From positions 682,001 through 746,000 of the forward strand of contig BLAL01000169.1 in the NCBI GenBank assembly GCA_015698045.1: DNA of 64,000 nucleotides, read 5' to 3'. The notes below the pieces were generated by a model. The model had not been told where the DNA came from, made no database searches, and saw only the letters and a list, made by a program, of their open reading frames with translations. Shown piece after piece: positions 18,765-27,708 of the stretch. A program made the position numbers and the translations under genes. Position 1 is the first letter of the stretch. Every line of letters begins with the position of its first letter. This stretch comes from Rhizophagus clarus. Its lineage: Eukaryota; Glomeromycota; Glomeromycetes; Glomerales; Glomeraceae.

Positions 18765-18920
18765 AAAAATGAAAAATCTCTAGTAACAAAGTTACTTCGT
18801 CATCAGCCTTTTATGCAAAAAATGAAAAATGCCTAGTGACAAAGTTACTTCGTCATCAGCCTTTTATGCAAAAAATGAAAAATGCCTAGTGACAAAGTTA
18901 CTTCGTCATCAGCCTTTGCA
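18765..18920. repeat. Three 53-bp repeats with a conserved small hairpin
   Basis: Copies start at 18765, 18818 and 18871, the last truncated. Each contains 'agtRacaaagttacttcgtc', in which AGTAAC-AAA-GTTACT forms a 6-bp stem in copy 1. In the other copies A-to-G leaves one G-T pair. The repeats occupy the only long intergenic gap of the minus-strand gene string, just upstream of the gene starting at 18709. A promoter, processing or replication role is possible. Confidence 0.75.
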
Positions 18921-18940
18921 CAAAATTTTTAATAATAAAT

Positions 18941-19375
18941 TTATAGCTTATTACCAAGAAGTTCATCTAAGACGTCCTCAGCTTCATCTTCAGTAAGTTT
19001 ACGTCTAGGTGGTACTTCTTTAGTTTTTTTAGGAATATGTTTATATAAATCATAGACCTTTATAATTCTAAAAGCAAGATCTGGATTAAATGGATACTTT
19101 GCTCGAATCTTTGCAATTTTCTCATAATACGATTCTTCATTTGGCAATAATTTCTTAGCTGTATAACGAATATAGCCTTCTGGATTGTTGGCAGATTCTA
19201 TTTTCTTAATATAGTTTACGTGATTCTTTATAAGATAACTTTCTTTACCATATCCATCTTGTAAACCTGCCAATATGACACCTTTTAAAGCTTTTATAAT
19301 TTCGGCCAGATATATTTCTGGCTCGATAAAACTAGGATGCTTGTTTGTGAATGGGAATGAGTTGTCATGTTCCAT
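18941..19375 (-). CDS. Unknown 144-aa protein
   Basis: ATG at 19375, 36 bp after the polymerase gene ends at 19412. The protein is soluble and helical, with an aromatic/charged middle ('GYIRYTAKKLLPNEESYYEK') and an acidic C-terminus ('EDEAEDVLDELLGNKL'). I recognise no domain. Its spacing in the polymerase-helicase string suggests co-expression with replication genes. A terminal protein for primed replication would be expected somewhere in such an element and this is one of several candidates, without direct evidence. Confidence 0.6.
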   Translation of the reverse strand: MEHDNSFPFTNKHPSFIEPEIYLAEIIKALKGVILAGLQDGYGKESYLIKNHVNYIKKIESANNPEGYIRYTAKKLLPNEESYYEKIAKIRAKYPFNPDLAFRIIKVYDLYKHIPKKTKEVPPRRKLTEDEAEDVLDELLGNKL

Positions 19376-19411
19376 CTTTGTACTTCTACATCTAAGGAAA
19401 AAAATATTTAA

Positions 19412-21250
19412 TTATACGGTCCATACCACTTGGTTGGCATTTTTTACAATACACTCTCCTTCTTTTTCGAATTTTAGAGCTTTTAGAGTCTTGAAGGCAT
19501 CTTTAGCACAGGCTATAAGAGGAGAAGAGTTAACGTCTTCTTCTAGAATGAATCCATCAGTATGAATACGTCTGACTTTATCCACATAGGGTTGTACCAT
19601 TTCAGAAATAAACTTTCGACCATGTGCTAGAAGGAATGGAGCAATTCTAGGGTATTCACCTTTAAAGGGATTACCTGGATTCGTAAACTGGAATCTCCAC
19701 TGCTCTTCTCCTATTGGTACAATCGAGTCTAATACCTCACCATCTGGAAAGTCAAAAGACTTACTCGATGTTGTAAGAGTCTTGTATGTTTTCTTTCTTT
19801 GGCAAAGTGCACCCCATAGCATATTAAGAATTCTTTTAGCTACTTGGCCAGCTATACCACCCTGATTCTTGATTTTAAAGAGAAAATCTACATATTCTCC
19901 AAAGATTACACTACCCCGAATTTGAGTTTCTTTTTCATAAATAAGTGCATTGGAGGCTCCATCCTGAATTAATGTAACTTGAAGGCCAAGAGCTTTGGCA
20001 CGTGTAAGATCAATATGAGTATATACATTATGGTAATTATATCGAAATAGCGGGGTATCCTTTTTTTCAATACTTGCACGAAATATTCCAAAATGACTAT
20101 ATCCTCGATGGTTAGTAAAGTCTTTTAAAATCTGAAACTTACCTTTACTGATAGGAAAGTTTAAAGCTGACTGCTGAATACTAGGATAAAGACTTGTATC
20201 ATCATAACTCCTTCCGTATCCTTTCCAGTTATTTTGTGCCCAGATAATCCCTCCCATCATTGCTTTACTTATCCATTGTGCTTCAAGCGCATCAAGAGGT
20301 TCATTAGCAGGAATACCTACACTTAATTTTTCGAATAGCCAAAGAGCTGTTTTCTTTATGTTCCAATCAAGTAATGATATATCAATTGGAAGGCCTAGCT
20401 TTTTCGTCTCTTGTAAAAAGGCATCTCGTTCAGCATTAATTCTGATATATGCCTTTTCCAATGATTCTTGACGTTTAGCTGGAACATAAGAGTAGTTTTT
20501 GCTAAACTTAAGTTTTTGAAACTGCTGGACGGTAATAGACTTGATATCCTTTCCATTATATATTTTAACAGTATCTTTTACTTCATTCTCCTGATAAGTT
20601 ATAGGCTTTTTTGGCCTTTTACATTCAAAACTGGGATGTTTTCTATCCGGATTAAGAGTGAGGGAATAATGTCCATTAGTGAGAGTAAGGGTTATTCTTC
20701 TTTGTGCTGGACTCTTAGAAATATAAGTATGATCACCTACTACATTGATAGCAATACTTCGAGCTAATCGTTCTATTTTTTCAATACAGGCAATTGGAAT
20801 AGGATCATCTCGTGCCAAATTTAGATAATCTTTAATGTACTCAGGTTTTTCAATAGTTTGAGGCATATTCGAATAAGTACCATAAGCCATTTTTAAGCAC
20901 TGATAAAGGCAGTCATTTGTATCACCACATCCACCTGATACTGCTGGTGAATCTCTCATATAGATGATAAATTTATCAAATCGCTCTGGATCACCACTGT
21001 CAGGTGGCAATTGACTTGCATCATAGTGATCAAGTAGAGAGAAAAGGTTTGCGTCATCTCCATTTGTAGTCCATTGACCAGGCTTCCAGTTCTCATAAGG
21101 AAGTAGGATTTGAAACTGTTTGCCTGGATATCGGGCTTTAAGTTTTTGATCAAGATTTGCAATTCTTTCTCTAGAGAACTGTCGGCCATTAAACTTAACT
21201 TCTATGATATCTGGCCTATTTGGTAAATGACGAACTAGTCTTGAAAACAT
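19412..21250 (-). CDS. Family B DNA polymerase, protein-primed type, with OTU-like N-terminus
   Basis: 612 aa, ATG at 21250. Polymerase motifs: A is 'YDDTSLYPSI' (349-358), B is 'AKRILNMLWGALCQRKK' (471-487) and C is 'RIHTDGFIL' (561-569). 'KNQGGIAGQVAK' before motif B fits the protein-primed subgroup. It would copy the element DNA in Polinton fashion. At 612 aa it is short for a Polinton polymerase, and I see no 3'-5' exonuclease motifs. The N-terminal third instead contains 'GGCGDTNDCLYQCLKMAYG' (Cys114) and 'TNGHYSL' (His194), an arrangement like the Cys/His pair of OTU/papain-fold proteases. Whether that region is a protease or a divergent relic is open. It follows the helicase gene closely in the same direction. 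Confidence 0.85.
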   Translation of the reverse strand: MFSRLVRHLPNRPDIIEVKFNGRQFSRERIANLDQKLKARYPGKQFQILLPYENWKPGQWTTNGDDANLFSLLDHYDASQLPPDSGDPERFDKFIIYMRDSPAVSGGCGDTNDCLYQCLKMAYGTYSNMPQTIEKPEYIKDYLNLARDDPIPIACIEKIERLARSIAINVVGDHTYISKSPAQRRITLTLTNGHYSLTLNPDRKHPSFECKRPKKPITYQENEVKDTVKIYNGKDIKSITVQQFQKLKFSKNYSYVPAKRQESLEKAYIRINAERDAFLQETKKLGLPIDISLLDWNIKKTALWLFEKLSVGIPANEPLDALEAQWISKAMMGGIIWAQNNWKGYGRSYDDTSLYPSIQQSALNFPISKGKFQILKDFTNHRGYSHFGIFRASIEKKDTPLFRYNYHNVYTHIDLTRAKALGLQVTLIQDGASNALIYEKETQIRGSVIFGEYVDFLFKIKNQGGIAGQVAKRILNMLWGALCQRKKTYKTLTTSSKSFDFPDGEVLDSIVPIGEEQWRFQFTNPGNPFKGEYPRIAPFLLAHGRKFISEMVQPYVDKVRRIHTDGFILEEDVNSSPLIACAKDAFKTLKALKFEKEGECIVKNANQVVWTV

Positions 21251-21326
21251 TTCTTTGAAATATATAGTATTTATTTAATTACTAATTTTTCATTACTATA
21301 TTTGAAAAAAATAAAATAACTAGCCC

Positions 21327-23660
21327 TTATAATTGATCAATTTCACCAAATAAGCCATCATCAGATAAGCCGTCATTATAATCTGATTCGTATTCCTCAC
21401 CATTAGCCTTCATACATTCACGTTCATTTATTTGGCTATGGCATTCTATTATCTGTGGTTGTAATTTTGCAACTTTATAGCCAGAAGGAGGTTCTACAAA
21501 TACGGTTTCCTTATTCTCAATATATTTTCTTAGATAGTCAGCAAGTTCTACGCATTTTATGTGTCTATCCACCTCATCATTATATTTGATCCATTCTTTT
21601 AGCTTATCTATGGCATCACCAAATTTGACGAGATATAGGTTATCTCTTCTTATAATCTTATCAAATTCCTCCAATTCGGCTAAGAGTAATTCCCAGTCAT
21701 ATTGATCATCTTCGTAATATTTAGCCCAACATTCTTTGGCTGTAGAATATAGCTCATTTATCATTTCATCACGAGAATTCTTGTACCAGGACTTTATGTG
21801 ATCATATTTATGTCTATCTATCCATTCCCAATATTTGGCAGTATTCATTTTAGGCATAGGATCAGGATTAGCTTTCTGAACCGACTTTAGGTCTTGCTTT
21901 GGTAATTCTTGTGGTGTAGATAGTTCGATTGGTTTAGAAGAACCAGGTATTCCGTATGGTTCTGGCTCTATCTCTGGTTCTTCCTCTACTTCTGGTTCTT
22001 GCTTTGGTTTAGCTGAAGCCGATATGAGATTATCTAGTTCCATTAAATAACCATCTATTAGGTTTTCAAATTCTGAAGCAGTGGGATCTGATGATACTTC
22101 TACCTTTAGATGCGCTGGCTTTGGAGGAACCGGTGGTGAACTTTTCTTTTGCTTATTTGGTATATCAGCTCCAATTTGTGCTAAGAACTGATCGAGAGCT
22201 TTGGGGTCAGATATAGATTTTTTAGGAATATCAATATCCTCGATATCAATCTCATCAGTTTCATGAATCCAGTTATTGCTAAGATATTTCTTGTATAAAG
22301 TTTCTCTAGATATATTGTAAACTCTAGTACGGTTTTTATCTATATAAATTCGTTCACTTGTTATATTTAACTCATTAGATAATGTTCTTGCAACCACAAC
22401 TTTAGATAATGGTGTAATTCTTCTATTTTCACAGTAACTCGTATAGGTGGCGTATAATATGTGAACTGGTAAGGATGTAGTAGTATAATCAGCCTTTGCT
22501 ATATACGTCTCCTTTATAAATTGAAACAAAGGTGGAAGAGTAGATACGATATGCTCTTGCTTAGATGCAGTCATAGGAGGTGGGTTGCCATTAAAATCTG
22601 GATATTTATCGGCAATAGCTTTAAAGTAAGCATAAAAGGCCTCACCCACTCCTGGATATTTCATTGCATCACCTAACCGTTTGAAATATTGCAAATCTCC
22701 TTTTCGAGCAGGTGAGATATCTAGGAAAACTGTTCGTCTATCATCATTCTCAACTCTAAGAGCATTTTCATTAGTGAGAACGATAGTAGACATAAAGTTT
22801 TTATATTGGGTAGGTGTTTTATATTTTTCATGAATTTCAATAGTATCGCTAGTAACTTTATCTTTAAGAGCGCGATATAATGAATTCCATTGGCTTTTTT
22901 CTGTTGGCATTTCTTCAAGTAAAAGAAGTACTTTACCTAATAATTGCCCGTTAAAACTACCCAAAATTGTTTCAGGATCGCTCGTCTTATAGACTAGCTG
23001 AGTACCTAAAACATAACGCTGGATAAAATCAGTTATAATACCTTTACCCCAGCCTTGACCTGATTTAAGATAAAGAATCGAATACATTTTTCTACCAGTA
23101 GCCATACCAGCAAACCATTTGATAATGTATTCAGTTACATTCCAATCTCCTGAACACCAGACATCCCGAATATGAGTAAATATGATTTTGATTGCCTGAT
23201 GAATATTGGCTGAAAAGTCTGTTAAAGGACGTAATTGGTGTAAGAACCCTGGGAAAATATTAAGATAGAGTTGACCTTGAATTTTATAAATACGTTGCTT
23301 TACAGGATCACAAGTTGCTACGCATGTTGAAGAATTATCATATATAAACCATTTGGCAATGTTAAATTCTGTTTTCGTTGGAGGATGTTCAGAATTAGAT
23401 TGCTTAAAGAAGGTTTTAGTTATAGGACGAATGAGCATACTAATATTTTTCATGGGAATATGCTCAAAATTCTTAATATCAGGTCGCCACATAAATACAC
23501 CATGTGGATTGGAACAGAGAATGAAGTAACTGCAAATATATCGCTTTGCTTTTATAATGTCATCTAAACTGTTTGCCTCTTTGATAAGCTGTTTTAGTAT
23601 ATCAATACTATATGCTACTTTAGATTCACTGAATTTCGAGATTACTACTTGATTACTCAT
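21327..23660 (-). CDS. D5-like superfamily-3 helicase
   Basis: 777 aa, ATG at 23660. The SF3 core is at residues 190-315: Walker A 'SGQGWGKG' (200-207), Walker B 'VLLLLEEMP' (244-252), motif C 'STIVLTNEN' (291-299), and an arginine-finger region 'DDRRTVFLD' (306-314). The 190 residues before it resemble the D5_N linker region. A winged-helix-like segment follows near 385-450. The long C-terminal half is Pro/Glu-rich, then helical, with no domain I recognise. I do not see archaeo-eukaryotic primase motifs, consistent with protein-primed replication. The gene starts about 85 bp inside the right inverted repeat and heads the minus-strand replication string. Confidence 0.87.
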   Translation of the reverse strand: MSNQVVISKFSESKVAYSIDILKQLIKEANSLDDIIKAKRYICSYFILCSNPHGVFMWRPDIKNFEHIPMKNISMLIRPITKTFFKQSNSEHPPTKTEFNIAKWFIYDNSSTCVATCDPVKQRIYKIQGQLYLNIFPGFLHQLRPLTDFSANIHQAIKIIFTHIRDVWCSGDWNVTEYIIKWFAGMATGRKMYSILYLKSGQGWGKGIITDFIQRYVLGTQLVYKTSDPETILGSFNGQLLGKVLLLLEEMPTEKSQWNSLYRALKDKVTSDTIEIHEKYKTPTQYKNFMSTIVLTNENALRVENDDRRTVFLDISPARKGDLQYFKRLGDAMKYPGVGEAFYAYFKAIADKYPDFNGNPPPMTASKQEHIVSTLPPLFQFIKETYIAKADYTTTSLPVHILYATYTSYCENRRITPLSKVVVARTLSNELNITSERIYIDKNRTRVYNISRETLYKKYLSNNWIHETDEIDIEDIDIPKKSISDPKALDQFLAQIGADIPNKQKKSSPPVPPKPAHLKVEVSSDPTASEFENLIDGYLMELDNLISASAKPKQEPEVEEEPEIEPEPYGIPGSSKPIELSTPQELPKQDLKSVQKANPDPMPKMNTAKYWEWIDRHKYDHIKSWYKNSRDEMINELYSTAKECWAKYYEDDQYDWELLLAELEEFDKIIRRDNLYLVKFGDAIDKLKEWIKYNDEVDRHIKCVELADYLRKYIENKETVFVEPPSGYKVAKLQPQIIECHSQINERECMKANGEEYESDYNDGLSDDGLFGEIDQL

Positions 23661-23743
23661 TGTTAGTTGGATACTTTAGTAGAAGTTTTGTTTAATTTAT
23701 TTTTTTTTGATACCTATATATCGACTATGTTTAATTACAATTT

Positions 23744-24315
23744 TTTTTTTTAGGTACGGTATTCTATGGATAGGTCCTGTAATATTGCCATTTCTTAGGC
23801 ATAGCCCAATATCGATGACTAATATGAGGATGGTATGGGGGGTATATATAGGGGATCATACTAGGTGATAGGGTTTTTTTTGCATATCTACTTGGACTTT
23901 AAAGTGTGTCTGAGCTCGTTCCTGAAAATGGGCCAGATTGGGCCAGATGGGACACATTTTATACCCGAATTTCAAAAGTTTTTCTGGGAAATGTGATCTG
24001 ATTTTTTTTTTTTATATTCATCTGTCCTACTGTCCCATCTGTCCTATACTCTCCTTTCTTATTCGTTTTCTTGTTCTTTCCTTTGTTAGATTAGTAATTT
24101 GAGTAGTTATATATGGGACAGATGGTAGGACAGATGGGGTATTTTTTGGGACAGATGGGGGTATGGTATGGAAATGGTATTTATCCATGGTATTGTTAGA
24201 GACGCGCCGTAAGGCGCTGGAGCCTAACTGGAAGGGGATCTGATAGGGTTTTACACCCGGAGGGGGGATGTATAGGGGCTTCAGCCACCGCTGGGCGTAG
24301 CCCGGTGTCGACGAC
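23744..24315. repeat. Right terminal inverted repeat, 572 bp
   Basis: Reverse complement of 10242-10813 except for two substitutions and two one-base homopolymer length differences. It ends 'gggcgtagcccggtgtcgac' plus GAC. The CATCTGTCC cluster is present here in mirror image (about 23930-24170). Confidence 0.93.
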
Positions 24316-24321
24316 AGCTGA
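24316..24321. other. Right copy of 6-bp target-site duplication (AGCTGA)
   Basis: Identical to 10236-10241 and immediately outside the right inverted repeat. The bases beyond it on either side differ, so the duplication is exactly six. Confidence 0.85.
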
Positions 24322-25197
24322 GATATGACCCTATATAACCCCTACAATCTAATAAAAAATGAATTTGGGTTAATCAATATGTAGTCTCTCAAATTGGCTA
24401 CAAATCCCAATATGCTTGTAATCGAATATTCGAATAAAAATGAATCTGATATTTATTAGATTATACTATTCCAAATCAGTTATAAATCACTAAATCGTGT
24501 GTAAAACTCTATAAATTGATAAATAGCTATAAATTTACTATATCCGCAAAATAGATAGAACTAATTACTATTCTGGTTTAAACCCTATAGTGGTGCAGGC
24601 GTTAAACAATCTGCAATATAGGTATAGTGGTAAAACACCAGAAATGTGGTGTTCTCGTGTTCATTATTCTTTTAAGAAACTTCTTGAATATAACCCAAAT
24701 ACTTTTCGAAGAATTGATTTATTCAGATGATTGAAAAAGTATATATAGATGGGAAATTTAAAGATGGAGAACGCTCATTTCATATTTATTGCACTGTATG
24801 TGACTCCTTAGTAATTATCCGTGAAAATACCATCAAATGTGCTAATGATCACCTGAATAAATGTATTACTAAAACTGCTAAAATGTATTCTAATCCTATA
24901 TGAAAGAATATGAAAAAAGGAGGAAGAGTAGCATCACTTAGTCCTGATGAGATTGAAAAAATATATCTATAATATTCAGTTATATACAGTAGAGGCTTGA
25001 ATCATTATAGTTATGATTATTCACATGAAGGTAGAAAAACTGTTGCATATCGCTTACTTAACAGTGCTAAACTTATCCAACAGTTACAGGATGAGACCCA
25101 AATCATTGGCATCTCAAATTTGGGAAATGGTGAGAAATGATGGTACTCCTGATGATAAGAAGTATTTAGGTATAACTCCTCACAATACTTACAGATA

Positions 25198-26482
25198 GTG
25201 CCCAAAATTATCTGGCCACTTTTCAAATTCGAAAAACTTATATATGTTAAATATGATGAAAATAAAAATTTAAGTTTAACATATTTATTATGCCTTCCTT
25301 TATTAAAATTTACAAAAATTTAATAATTTATTCTATTTCCATTTGCGGAAATAACTGCATCAACCCTCTGAGGCATACTTTTAATCAGTTTTCTATAATA
25401 TTCAGGAGGAATGTCATTCCACACATCTTAACATACTCCATAAGCACACTAATACTAGATGGTGGTGGCGAATAACATCGAATCATCATCTTCATTTCAG
25501 CCCAGATATTTTCTATAGGATTGATATCTGGTGACTGAGCTGGCCAGTCAAGCGTCACAATCCCAGCATTTTCATGTGCGGCCGTAGCAACTTTTGAATG
25601 GTGTGGTGCAGCATTATCCTCCTGAAAGATTCCATTACCTCGTGAAAAATGTGTGTGCAAGGTAGGTACAACAAAATCATTAATAACTTTAGCATGTGTT
25701 TGGCCAGTAACTGAACCATTTAATGTAACAATTGGCCCAAGGCCACTCCAGGAAAAACACCCCCAAAACATTTGCTAGGACTGTGTTTCACAGTAACTGA
25801 AATACAATCAGGATTTAACTCCTCCCCAGGTTCATGCCATACCATTCCCTGCTGACCCTGTTGAAATTGAGTGAAAGTGCTTTTATCTGAAAATAGGACT
25901 CTTTTCCATTTTCTTTCTGTCCAATTTTCATGTTCATAAGCTTACTCAAGCCGAGCCTGACAATGTACTTCTGTCATTGCAGGTTTACGACGAGGAATAC
26001 ATGCTGTAAGTCCAACTTTCTTAAGGTTTCAGTGTATAGTATTACAAGAAATAGGTTGCTTTGTTTGGGCTGTCCAAGTGGTCGCAATTTTTTTTGAACA
26101 AAGTTGATGATTTTCATTGTTTTCTTTAATGAAGGACTTAAGTTTTTGTTGAGCTGGTGAGTCGAGAAGTGGTGGATGCCCAGTTTATTTTTTTGGTGTT
26201 AAAGAGTAAGTCTCACGAAGGCGTTTAAGTATGTCATTAACTGTTGTTTTCCTACACCCCAGTTGTTTGGCAATTGTGCGACTTGAATGTGACCGTAAAC
26301 AATTGCACCACGAGTTTTTGGGGTAAGTGGTTTCATTTTTCTGAAAAGTTCCAGAAGAAATGTGGCGCAGAGGATTGTTCATTGCGATTATAAATACAAA
26401 ATTATTGTTTGTTTACATCATAATATCATGTGATGATTGGCATAATTTTGGCAAAATAAAGTGGCCGGATAATTTTAGGCAC
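25198..26482 (-). mobile_element. Tc1/mariner-type transposon, TA target duplication
   Basis: Terminal inverted repeats 'gtgcccaaaattatctggcc' (25198) and 'gtgcctaaaattatccggcc' (inward from 26482), about 26 bp with two mismatches, are flanked by TA on both sides (25196-25197, 26483-26484). Length 1,285 bp. It carries one transposase gene on the minus strand and sits inside copy A of the decayed gene family, so it is younger than that gene. Confidence 0.9.
25270..26382 (-). pseudogene. Tc1-type DD34E transposase, inactivated
   Basis: The start ATG is at 26382. An N-terminal helix-turn-helix is visible ('SSRTIAKQLGCRKTTVNDIL'), then 'RVLFSDKSTFTQFQQG' with the first catalytic Asp. Next come 'GIFQEDNAAPHHSKVAT' (second Asp) and 'SPDINPIENIWAEMK' (Glu), with 34 residues between the second Asp and Glu, the Tc1 spacing. 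The frame has a TAA after the HTH segment, a TGA after 'SCNTIH', a TAA after 'HCQARLE', and a frameshift just before 'FWGCFSWSGLG'. A stop also follows 'LLNIIEN' near the C-terminus. All three catalytic residues remain. The copy cannot make a full protein. Confidence 0.85.
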
Positions 26483-26819
26483 TATTTGTATATAAGTTAT
26501 GCTGACTGGATATTTGAGAAGAAAAATCAATTATATATGAGGTTAGCTAATATAACATATAATATTGTTTTTAAAATATTATACCAGCGAGGCTATAAAG
26601 TTGTTACAGATTCAGATTGGACTAACCAGTTAAAGTGGCTACAGAATCCTGAATATTATCATATTGATAAAGATAACATTGAATATCTCATTAGACTTAC
26701 AGAATGTTAGAAATATAAGGCTAATTCATTGGATGTAAAAGAATCTGTGAGCATGCCAGAGAATAAATTATTGCACCTCTAGCAGTAAAATTGGCTGAAG
26801 GCATTATGTATGAAATGTA

Positions 26820-27708
26820 TCATCTGTAACGTCTATAAATGTTAGAATATGGTTAAAGTGATATATAAATCAAAAAATAGTTCTTCTATATAGGAAATGT
26901 ATTAAGCTTTTTTTTTTCTGCCAGACAGTATTTTATCTTAATAAGATAATAATATATTGTCCAGCCACAATGCATGTAGGCATGAGCGATATAAATTTTT
27001 AATCTATCTAGTAAAATGTACCACCTGCAGGTTTATGCAAGGTGGGTAAAATATTGCAATCTGCTTATTTTGGGTTAGATCCTCTAATATATAACTATTT
27101 TAGTGAAGTATTTCAGAAGATCAATGAAGCGATCTTGGGGATTCTTAATTCCTAAATAATTACAGCTTTGAAAATTTCTATGCAACAGTTATCCAGCGAG
27201 CTTATAGGAATTATAAGAAGAGACCTGAATCTTTGGCAAAACAGGTTTGGGAGGTGGTGAGGAATGATGGTACTCCTGACAGATGGAAGTATCTAGGTAT
27301 AAACAATGAATCGACACAACCAGGATATATTTGTTATGGGTATGAGGACGTTGTTATCCAGTAAGAAATGATTGGATGTATAAGAAGATAGCCCAATTAT
27401 GGATATGATTAGATTTTGTGATATACATACTTGTTAAGAAATTATTATATCAGTAAGGCTATATACTTGTTAGAGGTTCATATTGGCTTGACATGTTAAA
27501 ATGGCCACAGAATCCTGAATATTAAAGTATTCATAAAAAATATAATTTTGAATTCTTTATCAGAATTTCAGAATACGAAGCATATAAGAGTAAATCATCA
27601 GGAATGATAAAACCCATATGTGATTTACCGTTAAAATACATATATCATATTAACAGGAAAGATATTACCATAAATTTCTCAGATTTGGATGATAATTGTG
27701 AGTTTGTA
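26820..27708 (+). pseudogene. Second decayed copy of the same unrecognised family (copy B)
   Basis: The readable part is about 27150-27650: 'KKRPESLAKQVWEVVRNDGT' then PDRWKYLGINNESTQ, closely matching 'MRPKSLASQIWEMVRNDGT' of copy A. A later piece ('SYWLDMLKWPQNPEY') parallels 'SDWTNQLKWLQNPEY'. The interval 26820-27150 has no clear frame. Several stops (TAA after the valine-isoleucine-glutamine near 27362, TGA near 27401) and phase changes mark it as dead. Tandem arrangement with copy A suggests local duplication. Confidence 0.5.

Larger units (their letters stand above)
10242..24315. mobile_element. Polinton/Maverick-like element carrying Gag and aspartic protease
   Basis: A 14,074-bp element bounded by 572-bp terminal inverted repeats and a 6-bp target duplication. 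Parts recognised: chromodomain integrase, protein-primed-type DNA polymerase B, D5-like SF3 helicase, FtsK/A32-like packaging ATPase, Gag-like protein with upstream coiled-coil partner, retropepsin-like protease, a zinc-ribbon protein and several unknown small genes. It lacks any jelly-roll capsid or adenovirus-type protease that I can recognise. It also lacks reverse transcriptase, RNase H and LTRs. It looks whole, and I see no break in the recognised genes. The inverted repeats are more than 99% identical, so insertion is recent. It is less AT-rich than its flanks and has no obvious introns. Family placement rests on polymerase, helicase, ATPase, integrase and the 6-bp duplication together. 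Confidence 0.88.
24570..26800 (+). pseudogene. Decayed gene of an unrecognised family (copy A), split by a mariner
   Basis: Coding-like segments ('SFHIYCTVCDSLVIIREN', 'GGRVASLSPDEIEKIYL', 'PKSLASQIWEMVRNDGTPDD') are followed, across the Tc1/mariner insertion at 25198-26482, by 'GYKVVTDSDWTNQLKWLQ' and 'NPEYYHIDKDNIEYLIRLTE'. In-frame stops interrupt it (a TGA near 24902 and a TAA near 24970 among them), and phases change at least once. The segment around 25085-25190 and the part right of the mariner have parallels in copy B at 27150-27650, which shows they were one gene. A CxxC near 'YCTVCDS' may bind metal. I recognise no family. Confidence 0.6.
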
